From Pseudoips prasinana (Eukaryota; Arthropoda; Insecta; Lepidoptera; Nolidae), in assembly GCA_951640165.1 (NCBI GenBank), contig OX621250.1, forward strand, positions 13,231,501 to 13,295,500: DNA of 64,000 bases. Direction: 5' to 3'. Shown here one piece after another: positions 1 through 14,683 of the stretch (positions within the stretch are counted from its first letter, which is position 1; every line of letters begins with the position of its first letter). A model generated the notes under the pieces. That model did no database searches, had not been told where the DNA came from, and saw nothing but the letters and a program-made list of their open reading frames with translations. A program made the translations under genes and the position numbers.

Positions 1-2820
1 CTTGGGCCACGTCCGCAAGCACTAAACTCACAAAGGGGGGCCGTAAAGGCGGCGACACACGGGCCGCGCTCTGTTTACCGCGTCCGACGACTATAACAAG
101 GGCTCTGTATACAAAACGAGCCAGTTTACTGCTGCAGTTAGCCGGCTCCTCTGTGCCATACGTTTTTACGACCCTCCAACGTCACGTTGCCTTTCGCCTT
201 TCATAGCGAAACGTTTTTTTATTTGTTTAATCGATACACTACTGAAGGCAGCGTCTTTATCTATTTACGGAGTTTTACTACATTTTTAATCCAATCTTGA
301 GACGTCCCAATTGATGCGATCAGGTGTAACGTTTTTATTACGGGATTAAACTGTTTACGAGCACTTCATCTACTTTGTTTTGAACTTTGTATACGCGATG
401 CTTCTTAGCGATTCTTAACAAGAAGTTTGCTGCGCGAGTTTTGTTTGAGTAGTCTAATTATATCGTAATCTAAACAATGCATGTAATGGGACGCAGTCTT
501 TTGTTTTCACATAGACGACGTTTTATCGCACACTAAAAATGTTTACGAAACAATTAGTTTATTTACGTTAAGCGTACCCCTTTCCGCGAGGAGATTAGCG
601 AGTGTTTCGTGAGAGCGTTTCCCAGATCGCGGGTATTTTAAATTAAGAACTTGATGGATGGCCCGTCGCGCTGTCACGCGGCAATCCGGAGCTGAGAAGC
701 GCTCACCATCATGGAACAATAATAAGTTAAATGTAGAACTCGGAAACGGGCCGCTCCATTTGTTAATGCCAGTATTCAATTAAATTCAGTTCCCCGACCC
801 TTTGCATATGCGGGGCTCTGAATATTAACGCGGTAAAGAGAGCATTTCTAATGTTGAGAAGTGGTATATGATTACTGAGTGCTTGAATTAATATTAATCT
901 GGGTGAGTGGGAACATTAACCCGAGCACAACTTTGTTGTTACGAGTTCATTTGAAAGGAGTTTCACTAAATATACTCATTAAAATTGTAGAGAAGTATCG
1001 TTAATTAGTAGAAATATAACGTGAGACACGCGTGTTATTTTTCAGTTGGTAGACGTTTGAATGTGAATTCCAACGGAAATACTACATTTGTAGTTTCATA
1101 CCATCGTTTAGTTTTCTTTGTAAATCTATAAAGTTATTTCTGTGTACGTTAATCACCGTCGACCTAAAAATTTACAATGGTTTAAGAATGTGGCGCAGAT
1201 CAAAACGCGTCGCGGCCAAATTTGTACCGCTTCGGACAATAAACGAACGATACGACACATAAGTGTCAAAATAGGCATTAAATAACTCGACGAGATGAGA
1301 TGCGAGCAGGCTGTCACTCGTAAATTAATGTTAAGGAGTACCGTTAAATAAATGGAATCAGAGTTATAGCTCATAATTTGGACGGGGTGGCGACGACGTA
1401 CCATTACTAACACCGCATCTATAACGACTTTGCTTAATTGTTCCAGTTCATCTTGATTTACTGTTAGGTTTAAAGATCAATGTAGAATTGGAGGACATAA
1501 AATGACTAGAAGAATCAATGGTGGTACAGCAAGGATTGATATCTTTATACATACAGTTAATCTCACATAAGAAACTCTACATTTTAATCTGCCGGTGCGT
1601 ATTGTTCGTAGGTTATTGGTAGCCTGCTTTGTCTGGATTGGTAAAGGGTGGAGGTAAGATAAGCGCTGTATAATTAAATTTATGCGTTCCCAGTTCGAAA
1701 GCTCGGTTTACACTAGGCTTTGCGAATAAACTAAAGTAAAAATGCTATAAAACTAAAGTTTGATACTTATCCTGTGTAGTATAAAACATCTAATAGGGAT
1801 TTATTTTTTAAGAAAATTTACAGATATGTTACAGATAAAACAATAAAAAGTTGAATAAGAACAAGTATATAAGATAGAAGTGAGAATAGAACAACCATAA
1901 GTGGTAGACGAGAAGGGCAAAATCAGTAGCGAGTACTTCTTTTGTTTTAATAAACAGAAGAAGTCAAACATAAAATTTTTATAAGTTTAGTTCGAATTTA
2001 ACAACCATTGCTAGTATTTCTTATTGGTACTATTATCACAATTATCATGGCCTTTTCAACGTCGCTACGCCAAATCATCGAAGAGTGATTCCCGCGGGCT
2101 TTAGGTGGATATAGCTCTATTATAACTAATTCGAATAAACCGATAGCGTAACATATTACGAGTGGCCAAATCCTGAATACAAGAACGCAAGAGAACAAAA
2201 TATTTGACTTGAGCATACTACTAATATTATTTAAAAATTACAAGTTTAGAGTAATTGTGTAATAAGGATCTTTCGGCAATAGCAGCTATTTACAACTACG
2301 GAAAAGTTTACCTCATATTTTTTAAACTCGTGTAAATATAATGATTACATTATACATGTTGATAATGTCACAACTTTGTTAGATTTGCGCCATTATCATT
2401 CTCAACTAATTACAATAACTTTTAACTGAATTTTCCATAAGGCGTTCCGTAATATCTTGGCAAAATCCTTGGTTCAACCGGGTGGTTATGAGGGTCGGCT
2501 ATGGATGCGGTATTTTAGCAGCTAGCAGGGACATAAAATCCATATTTTAGAGGCACAGGCGTCGGGGTGCAGGGAGATCAAACGGGACTTTACGACGCGG
2601 CCCGAGATTGTTTACATCTGTTACGCGGCCACCGCCGCACCGGCAAACTTGGTTACCGCCGCTACGCAAGTACCGCGTATTATAACCATTGTACCAAGCC
2701 GACCAGCTTCCAAGACATATTATATGATTTAGAACAGAGATACAGGGTGGAATCGTTAAGTGAATGTCTGCGATATAAATAAAGCAAACTTAAAGTAACT
2801 ACTTATGTTTTTTTTTTACT
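1..2820. other. Probable runt intron, distal part; no gene recognised
   Basis: No exon, RNA gene or clear repeat was recognised. It lies downstream of the runt exon on the minus strand, so it is most simply part of the intron leading to exons beyond the window. Several patches are more CpG-rich than the surrounding AT-rich DNA (about 1-110, 580-720 and 2,540-2,700). A 71-codon plus-strand reading frame fills 2567-2782, but it matches no family I know and is not credible as a gene. The patches could be regulatory, but nothing in the sequence proves it. Confidence 0.4.
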
Positions 2821-2910
2821 GCACGTGTGCAACGATTAAGACCGTCGCTTCGCCACTTCGGCGCCTGGGTTCGATTCCCGAGCAGATCAACTATTTGTGT
2901 GATATAAAAC
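2821..2910 (+). mobile_element. SINE family A, tRNA-like head only
   Basis: The stretch begins with a CACGTGTG start like the other family A copies and has a recognisable B box (GGGTTCGATTCCCG) at about 2867-2880. It then reads CAACTATTTGTGTG, the junction seen in full copies at 13862 and 45863, and the similarity ends. It looks 3'-truncated and old, and it sits inside the presumed runt intron. Confidence 0.6.
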
Positions 2911-6720
<3,810 letters not shown>

Positions 6721-7124
6721 TTATGATTTTCATGTTTTTAGTCGGCATTGCGTTCGCGGGGTGGCACTTCATTTGAGCTAAAACACGCGAGAAATTCCGA
6801 TGACAGGGGTTTTGAATGACACTTTTAATCATGAAAGGTATTTGGTAGGGCATTTTGCGAGCATCGAATTATTATGAAGTATGAATATATTATAGATCAT
6901 TGTTTAAAAAGTTAGGTATTCAGTTATCTAAATTGTTTAAAAGTTTGACGTAACTTCAGAAGCTTAATTTACATATGGAACTGGACACCGTGTAGGTAGC
7001 ATCAGCAACACGCATAATACACAAATAAATATATTAACTTTACATATAAATATAATGATCAGCTGATACATTTTGTAAGGATAGCTAAAAAAAATTTTTT
7101 CTTATACCTATCTCAAAAGCAATT
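6721..7124. other. runt upstream flank, no feature recognised
   Basis: The base composition returns to AT-rich here. No reading frame, repeat or RNA was recognised. It may belong to the runt upstream regulatory region. Confidence 0.3.
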
Positions 7125-7290
7125 GAGTATTTTTTCCCCTCCTTCCCTGTGTCGCGTTTACAAACATATACCTAAATGACTGGCACAAAAGAATATTTAT
7201 GAGTCATACTAATAATTGTCCTGCGCGGGAATCGAACCCGGGCCATGAAGTGGCGAGGCAACTGTCTGACCTACTGCACCACTGTTTAAT
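7125..7290 (-). mobile_element. SINE family A, diverged copy
   Basis: Read on the minus strand it has an A-box-like GTGGTGCAGTAGGTCAGAC, the family signature GCCTCGCCACTTC, and a B box GGGTTCGATTCCCGCG. A short body follows with CATAAAT and ending near GCGACACAGGG, matching the end region of full family A copies. The head could be mistaken for a tRNA gene, but the attached body shows that it is a SINE. Confidence 0.65.
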
Positions 7291-7639
7291 TAGTACAGTT
7301 CCATAGGTTTTTAGGCTTTAAATTTCGTCCACTGTTTATGTAGGTATGTTGCTCCTTGTGTACAAGGTCATTTATCAGTGGACAATTTCTCAACAAGTTT
7401 GCAAAAACAACTTGCTCTTCGTTCAGAGGGCGTCAGATGATCGGTATGTTTGTATGAAGAGTGAAAAGTATTTTATTTTAGAAAATATACTTTTATGAAT
7501 TGGTTTTACATCATATAGTAAGAAATGAAGGCACATGTTTATAAGTATTTTTAATACTGAGTTTATAAAATCAAGTAAATCTCGTCATTAAAGAATAAAC
7601 AACACCAAAAGAATTAAAATACAAGTCAAAAATTCGTAT

Positions 7640-7862
7640 AAGTTCAGAGTTGATACGCGGCGCGTCCGCGTGCGGTTAGCCGCTTGTTGCGGTGTAAGTG
7701 AGAGGGTGCAAGAGAGCGAGACAGAAGAGGGGCGGGGCTGCAGGCGGGCTTCTAACTTGTCGAGAACTTTCCCGAGTTTCCCGCGCTTTTCACAGAACAT
7801 CGCGCGCGGAAACGATCGCGTAGAACTACGAGGTGCTTGCTACGCGGCCGATTTTGTATTGA
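7640..7862. promoter_or_regulatory. Second CpG-rich patch upstream of runt
   Basis: About 220 bp of CpG-dense sequence stands out from AT-rich flanks. It contains a GC box (GGGGCGGGGC, about 7729-7738), a TTCCCGCGC element and repeated CGCG steps. Reading frames of 68-70 codons occur on both strands but neither resembles a known protein. Possible roles are an alternative runt promoter, a first exon of an unseen divergent transcript, or an enhancer. The sequence alone cannot decide. Confidence 0.3.
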
Positions 7863-8027
7863 TAGAAGATAAATAAACTTCATTCGATTATATATTTTGT
7901 TTTATTAGTCTATAATTGTTTGTAACGTGTCAAAGCGAATCGTAAGATGAATAATCTGTTCTTTCATATGCGGTTATTGGAGTTTAATTATTTATTGGCA
8001 CTGATTTATTCAATATTATTAACTATT

Positions 8028-8200
8028 AGCCGTGCCCCGCGGTTTTACCCGCGTTAAACTTTATAAATTATAGCCTATGTTTTATTCGGATATAAAAGCT
8101 ATATTTCTACTAAGTTTCATCAAGATCCGGTCGTTAATTTTTGCGGGAAAAAGTAACAAACTTATCTACACACTTTCGCCTTTATAATATTACTTTGATT
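8028..8200 (-). mobile_element. Non-autonomous Helitron, decayed
   Basis: On the minus strand the copy starts near AATATTATAAAGGCGAAAG and ends in AACGCGGGTAAAACCGCGGG then CACGGC. That is the 3' hairpin region of this lepidopteran Helitron group, with the terminal CTAG mutated. It is related to the elements at 9907 and 21775. It has no coding capacity. Confidence 0.6.
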
Positions 8201-9528
8201 TTACTTTTTTCTTGAATACCTACAGTGTATGAAACTTGGCTGGAAATCGAACCGGTTGTCTTCGATTTAATAAATACACGATGCGTTAAAGCCCTCGTCG
8301 ATCTACGAAGTTATAAAAAAAACCCTCTTAGTCCTTGTTTAGCTAAATATGTACACATGGTGCATTTGAATTTTCAGGGTATTTTCTTTTTAATAATAAA
8401 TAGAGATACAAAGGTTATGTGCCACTAACATCAAGAAACAAAGATTACGACGATAATATTTATTGACGGAATTCACCTGATAATAATTCCTCCAATATCC
8501 GTTTTTAAAGTAAGTAAAGAGCTTCTTTGGTAATGTTTGAGGTAGAAATGTTTTACCGATTGCCCCATATAAGACGGTGACTGGCTATATCATCCTGAGC
8601 GAAGCAATCAGTTTTAAATATGTTAAGTAAATTTGCGGAGTGGCTCAAGGACATGCGGAAAAGTATGGTGTTGAATTTTTACAATTTGTATACGTTGCTC
8701 GACTCAAATACGGTCCATGACTTAACTTCAAACTTTGTTGCTGATAACAGCAACAAAATAAACGCGTTATATTTTTATACAACGAAAATTCAAATGGGGT
8801 TGTCAATTATTATCAATATTTAAAACCACCACTTCCAGCTTAAGATGATAACGATACACATGAGTGGTAACTAAAATAACATAATTAAAATTTATTAGGT
8901 TCCTAACTCTGTTTCTTATCAACTGGAGTAAATATTTATTGCTGTTATCTAAAACGAGGTAGACCCAAACAAACCTATTGTTTTTGGGTTATAACTATGG
9001 TTTTGATTGCCGCCATACGGCCGCGGCCGGTGCCTTTGGCGGTCTTATCTATTGTCTATGATAGAATAACTTCTTGTCTTTGCCTTCCACCGTCATAAAG
9101 TTTCGCAGACATTTGCACTTTATTGTTTGAAGTTTGCGAATAAAACAATTTGCGGAGACCATAAAGTGTTACTATATTTTTTTATTATTTTAAATTCTGA
9201 ATACTTGGGGGTTAGTTTTGATTTGTAACGGCAGTTCGGTAATTAGTAGCAGTTGGAATATTTCTTTGCCGGTAAAGAGTTTTGCGGATGTCAAATTAAA
9301 CACACTTTTATAATGGATTTCTGACTCAGACTTTTATTTGCGATTACTCCGTCCTTTCTGAACCGATACACGTCTTTTACGTCGTTCTTTATAAATGTTG
9401 TTCTATACGTCGTTCCTTATAAATGTTGTTCAAATTGACTGCTTTAAATAACAGTTGAAGTCAGTTCTATTTTAATTAAGTAATAATTTTTATTATAGCA
9501 TATTACAGAAATAACTTACTTACTGTGC
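8201..9528. other. Intergenic, no gene recognised
   Basis: AT-rich sequence with no reading frame resembling a known protein. The motif TTTGCGGA recurs near 8631, 9151 and 9284. A short GC-rich segment (about 9009-9040) surrounds GGCCGCGGCCGG. Position upstream of runt makes distal enhancers possible, but there is no direct evidence. Confidence 0.3.
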
Positions 9529-9735
9529 TGTTAGTTTAGTTAGTGAACCTGACTACTAAACCAGAAGTCGTGGGTACGATCCCAACCCAGGACATATCTT
9601 TGTGTGCTGAGGACGATTTTTTCTGTGTCTTGTGTACTTTATGCATATATGTATGTATTAAGAAATATATAAGTATGTTTTTAACGTAAGTATCAGAAAA
9701 AAAAGTTTTCCACACATTCAGCCTATCCAACGCTC
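9529..9735 (+). mobile_element. SINE family D, diverged copy
   Basis: The tRNA-like head shows GTTAGTGAACCTGACTACTA, then GGTACGATCCC as a slightly mutated B box followed by AACCCAGGACATAT. A body with TTTGTGTGCTGAGGACGA and TATGTATTAAG follows, as in other moth SINEs of this type. It belongs with the copies at 14264 and 62773. Confidence 0.6.
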
Positions 9736-9906
9736 TAAAGTGGCGTACCTACATGAAGAAAGAGTTCCACTCCTTTAGACTTATGAAACATTTAGAGCCA
9801 ATTTAATTAATCGACCATAAAACGATAACTTTAGTCGTTCTGCGTAAGTTCAGTTTAGCGCCAGCGAAGCCCATAGAAGTCTATAGTTTATACAAATTAT
9901 TTTAAA

Positions 9907-10060
9907 CTAGCTTTGCCCCGCGGTTTTACCCACGTTAAACTTTATAAATTATAGCCTATGTGTTAATCCAGGGTGCCAGCTATCAGAAGGAGAAGTAACA
10001 AACATACACACTCACACAGTCACACACTCACAAACTTTCGCCTTTATAATATTAGTGTGA
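9907..10060 (-). mobile_element. Non-autonomous Helitron, short copy
   Basis: On the minus strand the element begins TCACACTAATATTATAAAGG and ends ACGTGGGTAAAACCGCGG followed by GGCAAAGCTAG, with a T next to the end. This fits Helitron insertion between A and T with a 5' TC and 3' CTAG and a hairpin before the end. It is about 154 bp long and non-coding. Confidence 0.75.
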
Positions 10061-10506
10061 TGTGTTTAGTTTATGTATAGCAACTATGTTTGCTTCAATT
10101 GAAATCTTTTTGCTTTAAATATGGAATTGAACCTAGATATTATTTTTTTACACGTGCATTTTGAAATATGTGTAATAACGTGTATGTGTTTCGCGATTTT
10201 TCAGTTGTTTTAGAATCGATTTTGATAACTCTCGATTGGGAATGCATTCAGAAGAACTTTTTATAAAAATTCAAATCGGATCATTTTAGAAGAACGTTGA
10301 AATTGCTTTTTTGTTTTAAACACTAATTTAGCATGATGCTTTTCAAATTAGTATAAGTTTGTCTTATAATATTTTGACTTAGGCTTATTTTACTTTGTTT
10401 TTAAGACGGCGTTTATAGTCGTGAAGGTTTCACTGCGTTATCGGATAATAGAGGTGAGGTGGGGGCTCAAGCCATATAGGAAAATACGACTAACGAATTA
10501 ACCTGT
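10061..10506. other. Intergenic, nothing recognised
   Basis: AT-rich DNA with no supported feature. Confidence 0.3.
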
Positions 10507-10900
10507 GCCAAAGTGCACGGGAGTAGTTGGAGTTCGAACCTCAATTCAGGGCGCTGACTGTGGGGGAGGTATAGGTAGATATTAGAGAGTCCGTTTTATG
10601 GTTGTTTTGTGCAACTGTCGCTCTAAGCTAAAACGCGACGATGTTGGGCACTCATCTGTTTGAGGATCGTAGGAGGCTTCATTGATAGGAATGCAAAGTA
10701 AGGGTCCGGCGTGTTCGCGGTGGTACTCAAGTAGGTACGATATAGCTATCGGAGTGTGTACTATACCACTAGAGATTTTTATAATATTGTCTTATTATAG
10801 GTTAATCCTGAGGTGACGGTTCTTACGGTAGACGATGTTAGCAGTGTTTTGAGTGCCGCGACCACCGAGCGACATGGATGGTGTATGGAGTCGAATATCA
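10507..10900 (+). repeat. Dispersed repeat R1, copy 1
   Basis: This copy shares an ordered set of blocks with stretches at 38556, 53625 and 57724: a B-box-like GAGTTCGAACCTC, TTTTGTGCAACTGTCGCTCTA, an ACGCGACG block, a GGAATGCAAA-then-AAGGGTC block, and a TTCGCGGT-then-ACTC block. There is no reading frame. The family is unknown to me; the B-box-like site suggests a SINE-type origin, but I found no convincing A box. Confidence 0.5.
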
Positions 10901-11949
10901 TTAAGACTCGTGTTAGTTTTAGATGTACCAAATGGACAAAAACCTTATTTATAGATACATATAGTCTTTGAATATGGATGATTTAGGTCTAGATAGAGAG
11001 AGGGAGAATGCAAACTGCATTAGGCCTTGTCAGTCTTCATAATGTAGGGCAGCTAAATGATAAAATAAAATAAATTTTATATTAGGTTCAAATATAACAT
11101 CAAAAATACTTACAATGAAATAACGAGATAAAATGACAATCTTTGAGAATGACATACAAAAACCAATTGTAGACCATTATCAAGTATTAATAAAAAACCC
11201 CATAAAATTAGAAAGTTCAAATATCGAGGGCTATAATACCGCTGTTCTCAGGGCTGTCAAAGAATTTCTCTCAATTACAGCAATAAAAATAATATTGTAG
11301 GCAAACATTGAGACTTTGAAGTTTGCGCCGGTAGCTACCGAGCGGTTTTGTGCAAGCGCACTAACTCCCGGGAACAATGCGTACGCGCACAATGGCTTAG
11401 AAACAGCTTCTAAGACTCCTATTATGTTGGGCCAAACGTTGGCATTGGTGTATTGTGGACCCTTTTGTTACCTATTTACCGACTTTTGGGTTGTTAAATT
11501 CAAGGGGATGCTGTCAAAAAGCCGCTCGGTACGTTAGAAAAAATTAAAATCCGAATATTGAATGAAGTCATCGACGGCTAAATAACAACTTAATTGAATT
11601 TTGCTATTTAACGTATTTTGTTATTATAATTTGTGTTGGTAAGTTAGTTTATAATTACGGTGCGGAGTTGATTCGATTTCATAAGGCCGTAAGTCGCACT
11701 TACTTATGTTTTAATGTATAGTTAATAGTCATTCCAGTTTACTTTAAACGATAAGGAAAGTAAACGCTTATGTTATCCCAATAGTTTGGAACTTATCTAC
11801 AGCAAACCGTGGATGAAGAATATACAGGCTAGAACAATTTTCTCACTCAGACTATCCCACGGAAGCAATATTTTTTCTGCATGAAAGGTAAACTTTGTCC
11901 TTCTCTGTACCCCTGGTTATTTATATTTTATACACTACTACACGGCTTG
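10901..11949. other. Intergenic, nothing recognised
   Basis: No repeat or gene was identified. A 73-codon plus-strand reading frame at 11316-11537 is somewhat GC-richer than its flanks but resembles nothing known to me. Confidence 0.3.
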
Positions 11950-12030
11950 AGCCCTGGCTTGCCTGAATTCTCCGGTGACGCAGTGAAGCATTCTAGGCTA
12001 AATGCAAACATAATGTAAATAGTATATTTT
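11950..12030 (+). repeat. Dispersed repeat R2, copy 1
   Basis: A short block reading CTCCGGTGACGCAGTGAAGC then TTCTAGGCTAAATG recurs, diverged, at about 12400-12475, 30405-30465 and 50330-50395. The function and full extent are unknown. It is probably a fragment of a longer retroposon. Confidence 0.45.
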
Positions 12031-12040
12031 ACCTACAAGG

Positions 12041-12094
12041 TCAGGAGTTATTCGTCTCCATCCTAAGGTTGTCTTTAAGAAACTTGCCGCCCTT
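12041..12094 (+). mobile_element. LINE 3' end remnant
   Basis: The stretch TCCTAAGGTTGTCTTTAAGA then CCGCCCTTTGTAC matches, in reverse, the 3' untranslated part of the minus-strand LINE at 35605-37396 (AAGGGCGGTCTTATCG, TTCCAGACAACC). It is cut at its end by the MITE that begins at 12095. Confidence 0.5.
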
Positions 12095-12237
12095 TGTACA
12101 GACGCCAGCACATCAATCTACCCAAATATGTCAAATTTCCCCAATTGAAAGTGAACCTTATGCTTATGTGATAAAGTTGGAAATCTATAAATGAAATTTG
12201 ACAGATTGGGGTAGCTGGATGTGCTGGCGTCTGTACA
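12095..12237 (+). mobile_element. TA-flanked MITE, copy 1 (forward)
   Basis: The 143-bp element has terminal inverted repeats starting TGTACAGACGCCAGCACATC and ending with its reverse complement, followed inward by a CTACCC and GTCAAATT block. If the outer TG/CA belongs to the flanks, the duplicated target is TA, as for Tc1/mariner-type elements. The middle carries TATGCTTATGTGATAAAG. It is non-coding, one of six copies in the window, and would need a transposase supplied elsewhere. Confidence 0.8.
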
Positions 12238-12399
12238 TTATTATAGTACGTTTTCCTCCAATCCTCAATTGGAAAAGCGGCTCCCGCCGTTGCACATAAA
12301 CAAAGAGTGCCAGTTGGCACCTCCACGTCAGCAACGACCCTTGGTAGTTCGACCTTCTCTGGTGTGTTTCACCTATTGTATTGTATTATTTACTTCATG

Positions 12400-12475
12400 G
12401 CTCGGGCCTACGCAGCTTCGCTTGCCTATGTTATCCAGTGAAGCAGTGAAAATTTCCTAGGCCTAAATGATAGGT
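12400..12475 (+). repeat. Dispersed repeat R2, copy 2
   Basis: It reads GGGCCTACGCAGCTTCGCTT then TATCCAGTGAAGCAGTGAAA and CCTAGGCCTAAATG, matching copy 1 at 11950. Together the two copies flank the MITE at 12095. Confidence 0.45.
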
Positions 12476-12530
12476 TTATAAAAATGTACTATTTCATTCC
12501 GATTTTATATGATTGATATGTTTATTATAT

Positions 12531-12537
12531 TGACTGC
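12531..12537 (+). repeat. 5' tip of SINE family E, separated by an RTE insertion
   Basis: TGACTGC here and at 13209-13215 is the start of SINE family E, as seen in the intact head at 63828. The RTE insertion has split the SINE about seven bases into its head and duplicated this tip as part of the target-site duplication. Confidence 0.65.
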
Positions 12538-13135
12538 ACTCGAAGTTGTAGAGAACTATATTTACCTAGGACAGACCATCCAACTAGGTAGGTCCAACTT
12601 CGAGAAGGAGGTCAATCGTAGAATCCAACTCGGATGGGCAGCGTTCGGGAAGCTACGTAACATCTTCTCGTCCAAAATACCGCAGTGTCTCAAGTCGAAA
12701 GTCTTCGACCAGTGTGTGTTGCCAGTGATGACATACGGAACAGAGACGTGGTCGCTCACTATGGGCCTTATTAGAAGGCTCAAGGTCACCCAAAGAGCAA
12801 TGGAGAGGGCTATGCTCGGAGTTTCCCTGCGGGATCGCATCAGAAATGACGAAATCCGCAGGCGAACCAAAGTCACCGACATAGCCCGAAGAATTGCCAA
12901 GCTGAAGTGGCAGTGGGCAGGGCACATAGCTCGTAGAGCCGACGGCCGTTGGGGCAGAAAGGTTCTCGAGTGGCGACCACGAACCGGAAGACGCAGCGTG
13001 GGCAGGCCTCCTACAAGATGGACCGATGATCTTGTGCGGGTCGCTGGAAATCGCTGGATGCGGATAGCGCAAGACCGGCAATTGTGGAGATCTTTGGGGG
13101 AGGCCTTTGTCCTGCAGTGGACGTCTTTCGGCTGA
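12538..13135 (+). pseudogene. RTE polyprotein, C-terminal fragment
   Basis: The fragment encodes about the last 198 residues of the RTE protein, after the reverse transcriptase catalytic core. It includes the EVVENYIYLGQ block, the MERAMLGVSLRDR region, and the end WRSLGEAF...WTSFG. Compared with the element at 59451 only about six residues differ (for example RNDEIRR for RNVEIRR), so the two copies diverged recently. The reading frame runs open into flanking DNA up to 12509, giving a chance chimeric start. No catalytic domain remains. Confidence 0.88.
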
Positions 13136-13201
13136 TATGATGATGATTTGTCCTGCAGTGGACGTCTTTCGGCTGATATGATGATGATGATGATGATGAT
13201 G
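12538..13201 (+). mobile_element. RTE retrotransposon, 5'-truncated recent insertion
   Basis: This copy carries only the last 0.66 kb of the RTE element found complete at 59451-62635, and it is almost identical to it. A perfect 14-bp target-site duplication flanks it (ATTATATTGACTGC at 12524-12537 and 13202-13215). The 3' end is an ATGATGATG-type tail. The terminal 41 bp are present twice in tandem (units beginning 13106 and 13147). The truncation and flanking duplication are standard results of target-primed reverse transcription. Confidence 0.92.
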
Positions 13202-13215
13202 ATTATATTGACTGC

Positions 13216-13565
13216 CTCGTTGGTCTAGCGGTAGAGTCTTCAACTGCAGACAATGAGGTCCTGGGTTCAAATCCAAAAAAAGAGATTTTGAGATTTTTCC
13301 GTAAAAAGAAATTTCTCAGTATCAGCCCGAAGTCTGGGAGGTGGCGGTATTAAACCCCCGTGCCTCGTAGAGCACGTAAAGCCGTTGATCCTGTACCTGA
13401 CCTCTTTCCGGTCGCGTCGCTAGGCGTCCCATCGGATCATGAAAGTGATGGAATAGAAAGTGCTCCTATGTTTGCGCACACACTTGTGCGCTATAATATG
13501 TCCTGCACAATTGGCTAATCTCTATTGAGACTGGCCGCCGTAGCCGAAACTCGGCTAGGAGGACA
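13216..13565 (+). mobile_element. SINE family E, main body
   Basis: The head reads CTCGTTGGTCTAGCGGTAGA (A-box region) and GGTCCTGGGTTCAAATCC (B box), so it is tRNA-derived. A long body of about 280 bp follows with CTCTTTCCGGTCGCGTCGCT, CATCGGATCATGAAAG, GGAATAGAAAGTGCTCC and ATCTCTATTGAGACTGGCCG. A reverse copy with the same order lies at 26300-26670. The head is interrupted by the RTE at 12538-13201, so this SINE is older than that insertion. Confidence 0.8.
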
Positions 13566-13861
13566 ATATTATGAATATAACAATGAATTATCCAAGGACC
13601 GTGGATCTGTATAACATTTGTATAAACAACATGTGTCCGAAGCGTAAGTTACAAGTTAATCGTCTACGGATGCAAGGGGTTTGACTCCTGACAAAAAGGA
13701 TCGGTTAATTGCATACAAATGTTGTATAGAGTTTTAAGCCTTTAGGGTTGAAATACTTTTTAGTAATGGTTTTTATGACTGTTGTAGCGTTGTTCAATAT
13801 TATATTCATTATTCAATTATTATATAATAAGGTTTAATTACAATTGAATTTATTAATTACA

Positions 13862-14055
13862 GCACGTGTGGCACAGCGGCTAAGACAGTCGCCTCGCCGC
13901 TTCGTGTCGCGGGTTCGAGTCCCGCGCCGGACAACTATTTCTCCCATAAATAGTTGTTCTGAGTCTGGATGTAATTTGTGTCCGGCTATTATGTTTGTAA
14001 AGTACCCCGTGACACAGGAATTAGATTCCCTAGTGCAGGCGTTGTCTTAAAAAAC
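13862..14055 (+). mobile_element. SINE family A, nearly full-length
   Basis: The head reads GCACGTGTGGCACAGCGGCT then AGTCGCCTCGCCGCTTCGTG, with the B box GGGTTCGAGTCCCGCG. The body has CATAAATAGTTGTTCTGAGT and TGGATGTAATTTGTGTCCGG, and the end reads AGTACCCCGTGACACAGG then GGCGTTGTCTTAAAAAA. It is non-coding, transcribed from an internal pol III promoter, and depends on a LINE reverse transcriptase. Confidence 0.85.
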
Positions 14056-14263
14056 TAGACTTTGAGCAGCGAATTTCTTTCTTTCTTGCCAGAATAACTA
14101 TAATGAAACTTTTTGACCCGACCCGGGACTTGAACTCAATTCATTATTATCTTTAGGTGAACACCAACCAGGCATTAAAGATTATGTTAATTAAAAGCTA
14201 TGGTAAATAAAACCACGGTTCTGCATTACAATCAAATAAAATATACATATCGACAAGAAACGG

Positions 14264-14435
14264 ACTGGTATAGGGGTCTAGTGATTAGTGAACCTAATGC
14301 TAAGCCAGAGATTTTGGGTTCGACTCCACCCACAAAAATCTTTATGTGGTACGCACAATTATTAGTTGTGTCTAGGTGTAATTTATCTATAATATGTATC
14401 TATTTAAAAATAGGTAGGTATATGGGTATGTTATT
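14264..14435 (+). mobile_element. SINE family D copy
   Basis: The head reads GGGGTCTAGTGATTAGTGAA then GCCAGAGATTTTGGGTTCGA, a tRNA-like A and B box pair, followed by CTCCACCCACAAAAATCTTT and an AT-rich body. It is related to the copy at 9529 and the reverse copy at 62773. Confidence 0.65.
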
Positions 14436-14683
14436 TGTCCCATATTAATTTATTTAACAATTTTTGATTTTTGCGATTTTATGTGACAATCAGAGTATAT
14501 AAAAATTAAGTTTACAGGTTTAGCTCTACAGCTATTGAAGTGTGTTTATCTCAATAGCTGCATGTAATGGTAGAACGATAATAATATCTACCCAACGATA
14601 TTTTAGCCCTCAGGTTGAAAGATCATTGTTTAATTTTGAACATTTTCTTTATTTCCTAACTTTATGTAGGTACAACAACTTTA

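Noticed and set aside
2567..2782. 71-codon reading frame in a GC-rich patch of the runt intron
   Set aside because: No family resemblance, no splice context and the opposite strand to runt; best regarded as chance.
7214..7290. Possible genuine tRNA gene on the minus strand
   Set aside because: The A and B boxes are good, but the flanking body matches SINE family A. The same applies to tRNA-like heads at 13862, 18300, 25090, 45863, 49850 and 63828.
10010..10040. CACACT-rich tract as an independent microsatellite
   Set aside because: It lies within a Helitron and corresponds to the GTGTGAG-rich start typical of that subfamily.
12562..13276. Antisense reading frames of 121 and 207 codons
   Set aside because: They lie opposite the RTE coding sequence and match the antisense frames at 62040-62645, so they are shadows.
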